44,638 bases of DNA from Thermohalobaculum sp050331335 (GCA_050331335.1 JBHJGY010000030.1:1-44638); one strand, 5' to 3'. Counted from the first letter of the stretch, positions 24,397 through 32,938 are shown. The notes: generated by a model not told the origin, from the sequence alone. A program made the numbers and translations.

Positions 24397-25395
24397 CTAG
24401 CCCCAAAGCGCGGGCGGCGCCGGATGCACCCCCCGCTCGTCGTAAATCATAGGCGGCTCCCGATCCTCGGCGAGCAACAGCGGCCCGTCGAGATCAACGA
24501 TCGCCGCCCCCTGCGCCACAAGGACCGCCGGGGCCATCGCCAGCGAACTTGCCAGCATGCAGCCCACCATCACGCGAAAACCCGCCGCCTCAGCGGCCGC
24601 CTTGAGCGCAAGCGCCTCGGTGAGGCCGCCGGTCTTATCCAGCTTGATGTTCACCATATCGTATTTGCCCGAGAGCCCCGGCAGGGAGGCGCGGTCGTGA
24701 CAGCTCTCATCGGCGCAAACGGGGAGGCTCCGGGCAAGGTCGCCCAGCGCGCCATCCGCCAACTCGGGGAAGGGCTGCTCCACCATCTCGACCCCCAGCG
24801 CCGCGAGGTCGCGCGCCATCTCGCCATAGACGGCCGGGGTCCAGCTCTCATTGGCGTCGACGATGATCCGCGCCGCCGGCGCCCCGGCGCGGACCGCCTC
24901 GATCCGTGCGAGGTCGCCCGTACCGCCGAGCTTGACTTTCAGCAGCGGTCGGGCCGCGTTGGCTTCGGCGGCCGCCCGCATGGCGTCGGGCGTATCGAGC
25001 GACAGCGAGTAGGCGGTCACCAGCGGCCCCGGCTCGGCGAGCCCGACCAAGTCCCAGACCGGCCGGCCCTCGAGCTTGGCGCGCAGGTCCCACAAGGCGC
25101 AGTCGACCGCGTTTCGCGCCGCGCGGGCGGAGATCAGATCCGCGACATCCGCGTTCCAGGCCGAGGGGTCCGACCGCCGGGCGATCTCCGGCGCGACCTT
25201 GGCGATCTCCGCCATCTCTGTCTCTGCGGTCCAGCCATAGCGGGGATAGGGCCGGCACTCGCCCCGACCGACCGCACCCCCGAGCCGCGCCTCGCACAGC
25301 ACCACCTCGACCTCGGTCACTGAGCCGCGAGAGATCGTCCAGCTCCCGCGGGTTGCGAAGCGCTCGACCCGGGCGGTGATCTCCGGGCCGATCAC
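24397..25395 (-). CDS. dgcA: N-acetyl-D-glutamate racemase DgcA (enolase-superfamily epimerase)
   Basis: Enolase-superfamily member (332 aa) of the dipeptide-epimerase branch. The catalytic Lys pair and metal ligands are visible: Lys153/Lys155 (LLKVKLGG), Asp180 (IVDANESW), Glu206 (MVEQPFPE), Asp229 (CADESCH) and Lys251 (VNIKLDKTGG). Dipeptide epimerases of this subfamily convert L-Ala-D-Glu; in a D-glutamate pathway described in marine Proteobacteria the relative next to DgcN interconverts N-acetyl-D- and N-acetyl-L-glutamate. The four-base overlap with dgcN and the downstream transaminase favour the DgcA role. An L-Ala-D/L-Glu epimerase for recycling peptidoglycan peptides is the alternative. 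Confidence 0.85.
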   Translation of the reverse strand: MIGPEITARVERFATRGSWTISRGSVTEVEVVLCEARLGGAVGRGECRPYPRYGWTAETEMAEIAKVAPEIARRSDPSAWNADVADLISARAARNAVDCALWDLRAKLEGRPVWDLVGLAEPGPLVTAYSLSLDTPDAMRAAAEANAARPLLKVKLGGTGDLARIEAVRAGAPAARIIVDANESWTPAVYGEMARDLAALGVEMVEQPFPELADGALGDLARSLPVCADESCHDRASLPGLSGKYDMVNIKLDKTGGLTEALALKAAAEAAGFRVMVGCMLASSLAMAPAVLVAQGAAIVDLDGPLLLAEDREPPMIYDERGVHPAPPALWG

Positions 25396-26387
25396 AGCGC
25401 CTCGGCGAGCCGCGCCGCCCCCTGACGGAACGGATCGACGGTCGGCAGGCCCATCCGCGCTTCGGTCTCTTCGAGATGACGCAGCGCTTCCTCCTCACCC
25501 ATGGCGGCAGTATTGATCGAGCAGCCGACGATCTGGGCCTCGGGATTGACCCGCCGGGCGATCGGCAAGGCGAGATCGCGCAACTCCTCGAGGGTCGGTA
25601 CGGAGTAGTGCGGCAGGCCCCGCTGGTGCGTGCGGGTGGGCTCGTGGCACAGGATCAGCGCGTCGGGTTGGCCGCCATGGACGAGCGCCATGGTAACCCC
25701 GGAGAAGGAGGGGTGGAACAGCGAGCCCTGCCCTTCGATCAGGTCCCAATGGTCGTCCTCGTTATCCGGTGTGAGCACCTCGACCGCGCCGGCCATGAAA
25801 TCCGCTACCACCGCGTCGAGCGGCACGCCCTCGCCGGTGATCAGGATCCCGGTTTGGCCGGTGGCCCGGAAGCTCGCCTTACGCCCGGCCGCATGCATCG
25901 CCTTCTCGACCGCAAGCGCTGTGTACATCTTGCCGCAGGAGCAGTCCGTGCCCACGGCGAGCATCCGCTTGCCGGCGCGCCGCCGCCCGTCCCCGATCGG
26001 GTACTTTTCTGTCGGCAGACGCACATCGTGCAGCAAGTGACCCGACCGGCGGGAGGCTTCGACCAGCGCGGGCTGGTCGCGCAACAGGGTGTGCAGGCCC
26101 GCGGCGAGATCCATGCCGGCATCCATGGCCTGAGACAACACCTCGATCCAGGCCTCGGAGATCACCCCCCCGCGGTTGGCGACGCCGATGACCAGGGTGC
26201 GAGCACCGGCCTCACGCGCCTCTGCGATGGTCATATCCGGCAGTCCCATATCTGCCTGGCAGCCGGGCAGGCGCAGTTGTCCGACGCTCGCCTCCGGGCG
26301 CCAATCCCGGATGCCCTGGGCGACCTTGGCCGAGAGCGGGTCCGGGGCGTCGCCCAGAAAGAGGAGATAGGGATGGGCGAGGGACAT
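25392..26387 (-). CDS. dgcN: DUF1611-family N-acetyltransferase DgcN
   Basis: DUF1611 protein (331 aa). It has an N-terminal Rossmann-like domain (YLLFLGDAPDPLSAKVAQGI ... LVIGVANRGG) and a C-terminal P-loop-like domain with VGTDCSCGKMYTALAVEKAM, then ATGQTGILITGEGVPLDAVVADF and EGQGSLFHP. DgcN of marine bacteria acetylates D-glutamate so DgcA can turn it to the L-form for arginine synthesis. The ATG for MSLAHPYLL is chosen since the 16 extra codons upstream lack homology-like character. The stop overlaps dgcA. It begins the D-amino-acid operon and sits 113 bases after opgH on the same strand. Confidence 0.87.
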   Translation of the reverse strand: MSLAHPYLLFLGDAPDPLSAKVAQGIRDWRPEASVGQLRLPGCQADMGLPDMTIAEAREAGARTLVIGVANRGGVISEAWIEVLSQAMDAGMDLAAGLHTLLRDQPALVEASRRSGHLLHDVRLPTEKYPIGDGRRRAGKRMLAVGTDCSCGKMYTALAVEKAMHAAGRKASFRATGQTGILITGEGVPLDAVVADFMAGAVEVLTPDNEDDHWDLIEGQGSLFHPSFSGVTMALVHGGQPDALILCHEPTRTHQRGLPHYSVPTLEELRDLALPIARRVNPEAQIVGCSINTAAMGEEEALRHLEETEARMGLPTVDPFRQGAARLAEAL

Positions 26388-26500
26388 GCTCGACGCTCCG
26401 TGGGGATGATAGGACCTGCCCCAAAGCTTAAGCACCCGCGCAACCGCCTGCCAAGACCTGGCGGAGGGGGGGTGCGCGGGTCGATGCGGTGCCGGCCGTC

Positions 26501-28351
26501 TCAGGCTGCCGCGGCCGCGCGCCCCGCCTGATCGACCACGGGTTTCAACCGCGCGACACGGGCAAGTTCAGGGTGGCGCGCCACTTCCTCAGGGACTGCG
26601 CAGAGCCCCGTCCGCGCAGCCCAGCGGCCGAAGCGCGGATCCGCCGTCAACACTGCGAACGGGATCGCCAGCCCCATCCCGGCCACCATGGGCGCCGCCC
26701 AGGCGAGCGTTTCCATGCCGGCAATGGCCAGGATCGCCCCGCCGAGCGCCAGACCGAACAAGGTTTGCGGCCAGAGGCCCTGTGCCGCCTCGGCCCAGGA
26801 GAGACGGTAAGCGTCGCGGTTTTGCCCACTCCAAACCACCCGCTTGCCGAACAACAGCCCCGCCATGAAGATCGTGACCCGGAGCGCGACCACCGGCGCG
26901 GTGAGCATCGAGAAAACAATCTCGGTGGCCGCGCCCAGCGCAAATCGGATCCGCCCGCCATAGGCCCGCGCACCGCCCCGCTTCAAGGCGATGTCGAGGA
27001 GCCCCGCCAGCTTCGGCACCAAGCTCACCGAAATCATGATAAAGAACATCGCGATTCCCATGGCGACATTCACCCCTTCATCAGGGAAGAAAAGCTTAGA
27101 ACTCGCGGCAACGGTCATCAACATCCAGGCCGGCCCACCGAAATACATCGCAATGGCAGCGATCAGCTGGAACAACGAGGTCGGTCGCAAACCCTTGAGC
27201 CGCAGCAGCTTGAAGTACTGCATATTGCCCTGACACCAGCGCAGATCCCGCTTGGTGAAGTCGGCCAGCGTCGGCGGGTTATCCTCCCATGAGGCGCCCT
27301 CGACCGGGATTACCCGGACCTCGTAGCCGGCACGGCGCATCAGTGCCGCCTCCACCTGGTCGTGGGAGAGCACATGGCCGCCGAGCGGCGGCGTTCCCGG
27401 CAGCACCGGCAGGCGACAATGTCGGCGAAAGGCGTCCATTCGAATCGCCGCGTTGTGCCCCCAAAAGGGTCCGCAATCCCCCTGCCACCACGCCGCGCCC
27501 ATGGTGAAGCTGCGCATTCCGTGGCGCATCCCAAACTGGAAGATCCTGGCGAAGGCGCTCTGGCTCGGGCTGCCGACAACGAGGCTCTGCAAGATGCCGA
27601 TGCGGGGATGGGCCTCCATGATCCGCACCATCCGGATCATCGCCTCGCCCCCCATCAAACTGTCGCTGTCGAGCGGGATGAAGAGATCGTAGGGCAGACC
27701 CGCGGTGGTGACGAAATCGCGGATGTTGCCGGCCTTGAAGCCGGTGTTGAGCACCCGGCGGCGGTAGCGGGCTCCGGTCCCGAGCCGCGGCCCAAGGGCG
27801 GCGAAGAGACGCTCCTCCTCCGACGCAATATCTTGGTCGGACGTATCAGAAAGGATGTGGATGTCGAAGCGATCGCCCCAGCCGGTCGCATCCAAGCTTT
27901 CGCGCATGGCCAGCAGCCGTTCGAAGGAGCGCGCCGGCGGCTCGTTGCGAAAGCACATGGCCACCGCGACCCGCGAGCGGATCGGTCCGGCGCCGTTGCC
28001 CGATGTCAGCTGAGGCGCCACCGCCGCAAGGCCGTCGCGCGCGCCATGAATAAGCCAGAGCCCGACGATCGCATTCCACATGCCCATGACCGTCCACGGG
28101 GCGCCAACGAGGAACCCCAAGAGGATGAGCCAGTCGGCCACACTCATGCCGCCCGGCGAGAACACGTGCCAGATGCCCCAGGTGAGCACCGCGACCGTGA
28201 GCAGGTTGAGCGCGATCATGAAACGCCGCCGGCGCGCCAGCACCCGCTTGTCCTGGAGGCCGGCGGGAGTTGTCACCGGATCCTCCCGACGGTTTGGGAG
28301 GCGCGCGATCTGGAGCGGCGACTGCCCGCCGAGGGCCGTCTCGATGGTCAT
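26501..28351 (-). CDS. opgH: Osmoregulated periplasmic glucan glucosyltransferase H (OpgH/MdoH)
   Basis: Inner-membrane GT2 glucosyltransferase (616 aa) that makes and exports the beta-1,2-linked glucan backbone of osmoregulated periplasmic glucans. Two N-terminal helices (MIALNLLTVAVLTWGIWHVF, WLILLGFLVGAPWTVMGM), a cytoplasmic catalytic domain with DxD-type FIPLDSDSLMGG, LGGHVLSHDQVEAALMRRAGYEV, and the acceptor motif LRWCQGN, then about five C-terminal membrane segments. It is shorter than E. coli MdoH (about 850 aa) but typical for alphaproteobacteria. The start follows AAGGAC. No opgG or opgD gene is nearby, though in Rhodobacter opgH is in an operon with them. Confidence 0.94.
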   Translation of the reverse strand: MTIETALGGQSPLQIARLPNRREDPVTTPAGLQDKRVLARRRRFMIALNLLTVAVLTWGIWHVFSPGGMSVADWLILLGFLVGAPWTVMGMWNAIVGLWLIHGARDGLAAVAPQLTSGNGAGPIRSRVAVAMCFRNEPPARSFERLLAMRESLDATGWGDRFDIHILSDTSDQDIASEEERLFAALGPRLGTGARYRRRVLNTGFKAGNIRDFVTTAGLPYDLFIPLDSDSLMGGEAMIRMVRIMEAHPRIGILQSLVVGSPSQSAFARIFQFGMRHGMRSFTMGAAWWQGDCGPFWGHNAAIRMDAFRRHCRLPVLPGTPPLGGHVLSHDQVEAALMRRAGYEVRVIPVEGASWEDNPPTLADFTKRDLRWCQGNMQYFKLLRLKGLRPTSLFQLIAAIAMYFGGPAWMLMTVAASSKLFFPDEGVNVAMGIAMFFIMISVSLVPKLAGLLDIALKRGGARAYGGRIRFALGAATEIVFSMLTAPVVALRVTIFMAGLLFGKRVVWSGQNRDAYRLSWAEAAQGLWPQTLFGLALGGAILAIAGMETLAWAAPMVAGMGLAIPFAVLTADPRFGRWAARTGLCAVPEEVARHPELARVARLKPVVDQAGRAAAAA

Positions 28352-28449
28352 GCGCTAGGTCCTTCTTGTTGGCAGCGACTGGACCCTCGCCTGGTCCCAA
28401 GCCTATAGGCAAGGCGCGTCGCCGTGATCAGCATCTGTGAGGAGCCGCG

Positions 28450-29424
28450 ATGAGCGAGACCACCGAAGCCCTGTGGTATGTTGCGCCCGGCCGCGCAGAA
28501 CTGCGCCAGACCGCGCTGCCGCCGCTTCTGCCCGGATGGGTGGAGATCGCCGCAACGCATTCCGCTCTCTCTCGCGGGACCGAACGGTTGGTCCTCGAGG
28601 GCCGTGTGCCGCAGAGCGAATGGCAGCGAATGCGCGCGCCGATGCAGGAGGGCGACTTTCCCTTTCCGGTCAAATACGGCTATGCGCTCGTCGGCGAGGT
28701 GGTCGACGGCGACCCGGCCCGGCTCGGCCAGCCTGTCTTTGCCCTGGCACCTCATCAGCGGCGGCTCCGACTGCCCGGCGCGGCAGCGATGCCAATTCCC
28801 GACGGCGTGCCCCCGGCGCGGGCGACCTTGGCGGCCAACATGGAGACCGCGCTCAACGCAATTTGGGACGCCGAGATCCCTCCTGGGTCTCGCGTCGCAA
28901 TCGTGGGCGCTGGACTGCTCGGCTGTTTGATCGCCGCACTGCTTTCACGCCAGTCGGATCTTGAGCTCACCATGTGCGACGTCTTAGAAGCCCGCCGCGC
29001 GCTGGCCAGTGAATTTAACGTGACGTTCGCTTTTCCGACGGAATTGGCCGACGACCACGTTGTTGTCTTTCATTCCTCTGCGACGCAGGCCGGGCTCAGC
29101 ACTGCGCTCGACGCTCTCGCCTTTGAGGGGCGGGTGCTCGAGCTCTCCTGGTTCGGCGACAAAGCCCCTCAAGTGCCGCTCGGGGGCGCGTTCCACGCCC
29201 GGCGGCTGACGATCCAATGCTCTCAAGTCGGTCATGTCGCGCGACCCCGCCGTGCTGCCACGACGCACCGAGACCGCCTGGCCCGCGCCCTGGCCTGCCT
29301 CGACGATCCGCGGCTCGACCAGCTGATCACCGGCCGCCTGGCCTTCGACCGACTGGCGGACGATATCCCACGCTTGCTGGCTCCCCGCGCCCCAGGTATT
29401 GCAACGGTTGTCGAGTATCTTTGA
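28450..29424 (+). CDS. MDR-family (zinc-binding alcohol dehydrogenase-like) oxidoreductase
   Basis: A 324-aa medium-chain dehydrogenase. The GroES-like N-terminal part (ALWYVAPGRAELRQTALPPL ... FPVKYGYALVGEV) and the Rossmann part with VAIVGAGLLGCLIAALLS are clear. The structural zinc Cys cluster and the usual catalytic Cys (after HSALSRGTERL) are absent, so it may be zinc-free. First gene of a run (PTPS-like, GT4, methyltransferase) with a 13-base gap to the next. The 98-base spacer to opgH is divergent and must hold its promoter. Function in the cluster is unknown; a redox step is inferred. Confidence 0.85.
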   Translation: MSETTEALWYVAPGRAELRQTALPPLLPGWVEIAATHSALSRGTERLVLEGRVPQSEWQRMRAPMQEGDFPFPVKYGYALVGEVVDGDPARLGQPVFALAPHQRRLRLPGAAAMPIPDGVPPARATLAANMETALNAIWDAEIPPGSRVAIVGAGLLGCLIAALLSRQSDLELTMCDVLEARRALASEFNVTFAFPTELADDHVVVFHSSATQAGLSTALDALAFEGRVLELSWFGDKAPQVPLGGAFHARRLTIQCSQVGHVARPRRAATTHRDRLARALACLDDPRLDQLITGRLAFDRLADDIPRLLAPRAPGIATVVEYL

Positions 29425-29437
29425 GGGGAGCGCAAGG

Positions 29438-29908
29438 ATGTACGCCGTCGAGGTCCGCGACCATATCATGATCGCCCATTCGCTGGCCGGCGAGGTCTTC
29501 GGCCCTGCCCAAAAGCTGCACGGCGCCACCTATGTGGTCGACGTTGCCTTCTTCCGGGAGACGCTGACCGAGCACGGGATCGTCGTCGATATCGGCCGGG
29601 CGCATGACGCGCTCAAGGCGGCGCTGGCCCGGCTGAATTTTAGCAATCTCGATGAGATGCCGGAGTTCCAAGGTCTGCTGACGACCACAGAGTTTCTCTG
29701 CCGGCATATCTTCGATGACATGGCACAGGCGGCGCAGTCCGGCGCGCTGGGGCCGGGCTCTGACGGGCTAAGTCAGATCCGGGTGACGCTGCATGAGAGC
29801 CATGTGGCGCGCGCCTGGTTCGAGGGGCCCGTCGGCACGGGCGGCACAGGCACGGGCGGCACAGGCACGGGCACCGCGACCGACACCGCACCACCAGCTT
29901 CCGAATGA
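29438..29908 (+). CDS. PTPS/QueD-fold protein lacking the canonical catalytic residues
   Basis: A 156-aa T-fold protein related to 6-pyruvoyl-tetrahydropterin / 6-carboxy-tetrahydropterin synthases. Against E. coli QueD the first zinc His is kept (His14, IMIAHSL) and so is the first His of the HGH pair (His28, KLHGATYVV). The second is Ala30, the catalytic Cys is Ala24, and the catalytic Asp-His (LDH) is Asn67-Phe68 (LNFSNLDEMP). The C-terminal Glu is kept (LHESHVARAWFE). So the canonical zinc site and triad are gone; it may bind a pterin-like substrate or do a different reaction. The C-terminal tail is a Gly/Thr repeat. ATGA overlap with the glycosyltransferase. Confidence 0.82.
   Translation: MYAVEVRDHIMIAHSLAGEVFGPAQKLHGATYVVDVAFFRETLTEHGIVVDIGRAHDALKAALARLNFSNLDEMPEFQGLLTTTEFLCRHIFDDMAQAAQSGALGPGSDGLSQIRVTLHESHVARAWFEGPVGTGGTGTGGTGTGTATDTAPPASE
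29834..29873 (+). repeat. 15-base tandem repeat in a coding tail
   Basis: GGCACGGGCGGCACA is repeated exactly at 29834-29848 and 29849-29863, with a partial third copy to about 29873. It encodes the GTGGT-type tail of the PTPS-like protein, after the folded part ends. A slippage-prone, in-frame minisatellite. Confidence 0.85.
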
Positions 29909-30972
29909 CGGATTTGCCGCCCCGCGCCCTTCTGCTGGTTCCCGGTGATCTCGCCACCCCGACCGGGGGCTATGGATATGCGCGGCGCCTGCTGACCGCA
30001 GCCGCCGGAGAAGGGTTCATCCTGCGCCACTGGCCGCTGCCGGGAGGCTTTCCCCGTCCCGCCGCCGCGGCGATCGCGGAAACCGAGCGCCGGCTGTGCT
30101 TGCTGCCCGTCGGTTGGCCGGCGATAATCGACGGCCTGGCGCTTGGGGTGCTCCCCCCGCAGGTGATCGAGGCGGCGGGCACGCCGGTCATCGCCCTGTG
30201 CCACCATCCGCTCGGGTTCGAGACCGGGCTGACGGCGGCAGAGGCCGCGCCGCTCTTGGCGAGCGAGCGGGCCGCGCTGGCGACCTGTGCCGCGGTCATC
30301 ACGACCAGCGAAACAACCGCGGTGACGCTCAGAGAGCACTTCCATGTAGATCCAGCCCGGATCACGGTTGCGCAGCCCGGGACCGACCCTGCCCCGCAGG
30401 CCCGCGGCAGCGGCGGCGCGACCCCACGGCTGCTCGCCATTGGCAGCCTCACCCCACGCAAAGGCCATGATGTGCTGATCGCGGCGCTGGCGACGCTGTC
30501 CGATCTCGACTGGCGGTTGACGGTCCACGGCCCGGCCCCGGACCAAGATTATCGCGATGCGCTTATGGCGCGCGTGGTGGCGGCGGGGCTCGGCGATCGC
30601 ATCGCGCTCGAAGGGCCCGCGGATGCCGACACCTTGGCCACGGCCTACGATCAGGCGGATGTGTTCGTTCTCGCCTCCCGCTACGAAGGCTATGGGATGG
30701 CCTATACGGAGGCTTTGGCGCGCGGCCTTCCGGTTGTCGGTTGCGCCACGGGCGCCGTTGCGGAAGCGACCCGGGGCGCGGCCTGCCTGGTGCCGCCGGA
30801 CGCCCCCGAGGCGCTGGCCGAAGCGCTTCGACCCCTGATCGTCGACCGGGCGGCGCGCGAGAGGCTCGCGGCCCGCAGCCGCATCGCCGCCGCCGAGCTT
30901 CCCGGCTGGGGCGAGACTGCTGCGGCGGTTGCGGGTGCTGTCGCGGCCGTCCTCGCCGGGCAACGGGCTTAG
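29905..30972 (+). CDS. GT4-family glycosyltransferase
   Basis: A 355-aa two-Rossmann (GT-B) glycosyltransferase. The acceptor domain contains LVPGDLATPTGGYGYARRLL and ALCHHPLGFETG. The donor domain shows LAIGSLTPRKGHDVLIAAL, then VFVLASRYEGYGMAYTEALARGLPVVG, whose ExxxxxxxE (EGYGMAYTE) is the nucleotide-sugar binding motif. No membrane helix, so cytosolic or peripheral. The start overlaps the PTPS-like stop. The acceptor could be the product of the pterin-type step, a lipid or another small molecule. Glycosylated pterins are known from cyanobacteria, but that link is only a suggestion. Confidence 0.9.
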   Translation: MTDLPPRALLLVPGDLATPTGGYGYARRLLTAAAGEGFILRHWPLPGGFPRPAAAAIAETERRLCLLPVGWPAIIDGLALGVLPPQVIEAAGTPVIALCHHPLGFETGLTAAEAAPLLASERAALATCAAVITTSETTAVTLREHFHVDPARITVAQPGTDPAPQARGSGGATPRLLAIGSLTPRKGHDVLIAALATLSDLDWRLTVHGPAPDQDYRDALMARVVAAGLGDRIALEGPADADTLATAYDQADVFVLASRYEGYGMAYTEALARGLPVVGCATGAVAEATRGAACLVPPDAPEALAEALRPLIVDRAARERLAARSRIAAAELPGWGETAAAVAGAVAAVLAGQRA

Positions 30973-30979
30973 CCTGGGG

Positions 30980-31753
30980 ATGGCAGGCTTCGCCGCAGAC
31001 TGGCTCGCGCTCAGGGCCCCAGCCGATGCCCGCGCCCGGAATCGGCAGGTTGCCGACGCGCTTACCGAGGCCTTCGCCGGACACCAGGGGCTCACCATCC
31101 TCGATCTCGGCGCCGGCACCGGCAACAACATGGCAATGACCGCGCCGCTTTTGCCAATGCCCCAACGCTGGATCCTGGTCGACAGCGATCCGGCGCTTCT
31201 CGACCGTGCCGTCGCGCCGGCGGGGGTGGAGATCATCCGGCGCATCGCAGATCTTGCCGATGGCCTCGCCCCGCTGCTTCAGACCATGCCCGACCTTGTA
31301 ACCGCGTCCGCGCTCTTCGATCTTGCCGGCCGGGACTGGATCGCCGATGCCGCGGCCGCGCTTGCCAGAGCCCGCCTGCCGCTGCATGCGGTTCTGAGCT
31401 ACACCGGATCGGAGATCTGGCGGCCATCGCATCCGCTCGACGACAAAGCCCTTGCAGCATTCCATGCCGATCAGCAACGCGACAAAGGATTAGGACCGGC
31501 GCTCGGTCCTCAGGCCCACCGCGCGCTCGCCGAAGCCCTCAGCGCGATGGGCTATCGGATCGTCGAGGGCGCCAGCGACTGGGTTTTGGAGCGCCCGCGG
31601 GACGCTGCCCTGATCGGTGCCATGGCGGAGGGCAGCGCCGCTGCGATTGCGCCAACCCTCGGCCCCGACACGGACACATGGTTGGCGGCCCGCCGAACCG
31701 CCACCTGGCTCCGTGTCTCCCATTCCGATCTGTTGGCCCTGCCGCCTGACTGA
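30980..31753 (+). CDS. Class I SAM-dependent methyltransferase
   Basis: A 257-aa product from ATG 30980; the frame also opens at TTG 30929 inside the glycosyltransferase gene, and the ribosome site for 30980 is weak, so the start is uncertain. The SAM motif I is ILDLGAGTGNNMAMTAPLL, with the acidic loop WILVDSDPALL. A region VTASALFDLAGRDWIADA follows, and the C-terminus contains WLRVSHSDLLALPPD. It ends the MDR-PTPS-GT4-methyltransferase run. A methyl acceptor is not inferable. Converges with aroB 18 bases away. Confidence 0.85.
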   Translation: MAGFAADWLALRAPADARARNRQVADALTEAFAGHQGLTILDLGAGTGNNMAMTAPLLPMPQRWILVDSDPALLDRAVAPAGVEIIRRIADLADGLAPLLQTMPDLVTASALFDLAGRDWIADAAAALARARLPLHAVLSYTGSEIWRPSHPLDDKALAAFHADQQRDKGLGPALGPQAHRALAEALSAMGYRIVEGASDWVLERPRDAALIGAMAEGSAAAIAPTLGPDTDTWLAARRTATWLRVSHSDLLALPPD

Positions 31754-31771
31754 GGCGCCCGACCGCACGGT

Positions 31772-32938
31772 TCAGCGCCGTTCGGACAACCCGTCGGCAA
31801 GCACGGCGCGGACGACGTCCAGATCTGCTTCCCGCGTTAGGAAAGCCTCGCCGACGCCGCGCAGCAGAACGAAGGCGAGCCGTCCGGCCTTGACCTTCTT
31901 GTCCTGCGCCATCAGCGCAAAGAGCCCATCCGCCTCGGGCAAGGGTCCTGCGATGTCTGCCAACCGCCGCGGCAGCCCCATCTCAGCAAGATGCGCTGCG
32001 ACCCGGACAGGCACCTCCTGCGCACAAAACCCCGCCCGCGCCGATACCTCCGCCGCAAGCCCAAGGCCGATCGCCACCGCCTCGCCATGCAAAAGCCGGT
32101 CGCCAAACCCGGTCGCCGCCTCGAGCGCATGCCCGAAGGTATGGCCAAGATTGAGCAGCGCGCGCTCGCCGGCCTCCCGCTCGTCGCGCGCCACGATGGC
32201 CGCCTTCATCGCGCAGGACCGCCGCACCGCCTCGGCTCGCAGGCCGCGGTCGCCGTCCATCAGCCGCTGGCCCCTGGCTTCGAGCCAGGCGAAGAACGCA
32301 GCATCCCCCAACAGTCCATACTTCGCCACCTCGGCATAGCCCGCCCGAAACTCCCGCGGCGGCAGCGTCTCGAGCAGCGCGATATCCGCGAGCACCAGGC
32401 GCGGCTGGTGGAAGGCGCCGATAAGGTTCTTGCCCTGGGGCGCATTGACCCCGGTCTTGCCGCCCACGGAACTGTCGACCTGAGCAAGCAGCGTGGTCGG
32501 AATCTGCACGAAATCGACGCCACGGCGCAGGATCGCCGCCGCGAAACCTGCGAGATCCCCGATCACCCCGCCGCCGAAAGCGAGGACGCAATCGTCCCGG
32601 TTAACCCCGAGCGCGAGCAGCCGTTCGACCACCCAAGAGACGATGTGCAGCGACTTCGTCGCCTCCCCCGGCGGAAGCACCAGCGCGCGCGTTTCGATCT
32701 CCGCCTCGGCCAGCGCGGCCTCGAGTGCCGGCAGGTGGAGGGCCGCCACCGTCGCATCGGTGACGATCACCGTAAAGGGCCGCGGCAGATGCGGCGCGAC
32801 CACCCGTCCCGCCTGCGACAGCAGCCCTGCGCCGATCTCGATTTCATAGGCCCGCTCTCCGAGCCCGACCTCGACCCGCGCTGCCATCGAGCCCGGTGCT
32901 CCGCCCACCGCCTCCTGCCGCTCTGACGTCTCGCTCAT
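31772..32938 (-). CDS. aroB: 3-dehydroquinate synthase
   Basis: Shikimate-pathway enzyme (388 aa) that closes DAHP to 3-dehydroquinate using NAD and zinc. Conserved blocks are FGGGVIGDLAGFAAAILRRG, IPTTLLAQVDSSVGGKTGVN and RALLNLGHTFGHALEAATGF with the zinc His pairs. The ATG at 32938 overlaps the stop of aroK as ATGA; a longer open frame (to 33052) overlaps aroK and is rejected. The N-terminal 18 residues before the family domain are extra. Cytosolic. Confidence 0.96.
   Translation of the reverse strand: MSETSERQEAVGGAPGSMAARVEVGLGERAYEIEIGAGLLSQAGRVVAPHLPRPFTVIVTDATVAALHLPALEAALAEAEIETRALVLPPGEATKSLHIVSWVVERLLALGVNRDDCVLAFGGGVIGDLAGFAAAILRRGVDFVQIPTTLLAQVDSSVGGKTGVNAPQGKNLIGAFHQPRLVLADIALLETLPPREFRAGYAEVAKYGLLGDAAFFAWLEARGQRLMDGDRGLRAEAVRRSCAMKAAIVARDEREAGERALLNLGHTFGHALEAATGFGDRLLHGEAVAIGLGLAAEVSARAGFCAQEVPVRVAAHLAEMGLPRRLADIAGPLPEADGLFALMAQDKKVKAGRLAFVLLRGVGEAFLTREADLDVVRAVLADGLSERR

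Noticed and set aside
23578..25323. Plus-strand open frame of 581 codons opposite the transaminase and dgcA genes
   Set aside because: Antisense shadow in high-GC sequence. It is His/Arg-rich with no motif, while the minus strand shows complete enzyme motifs over the same bases.
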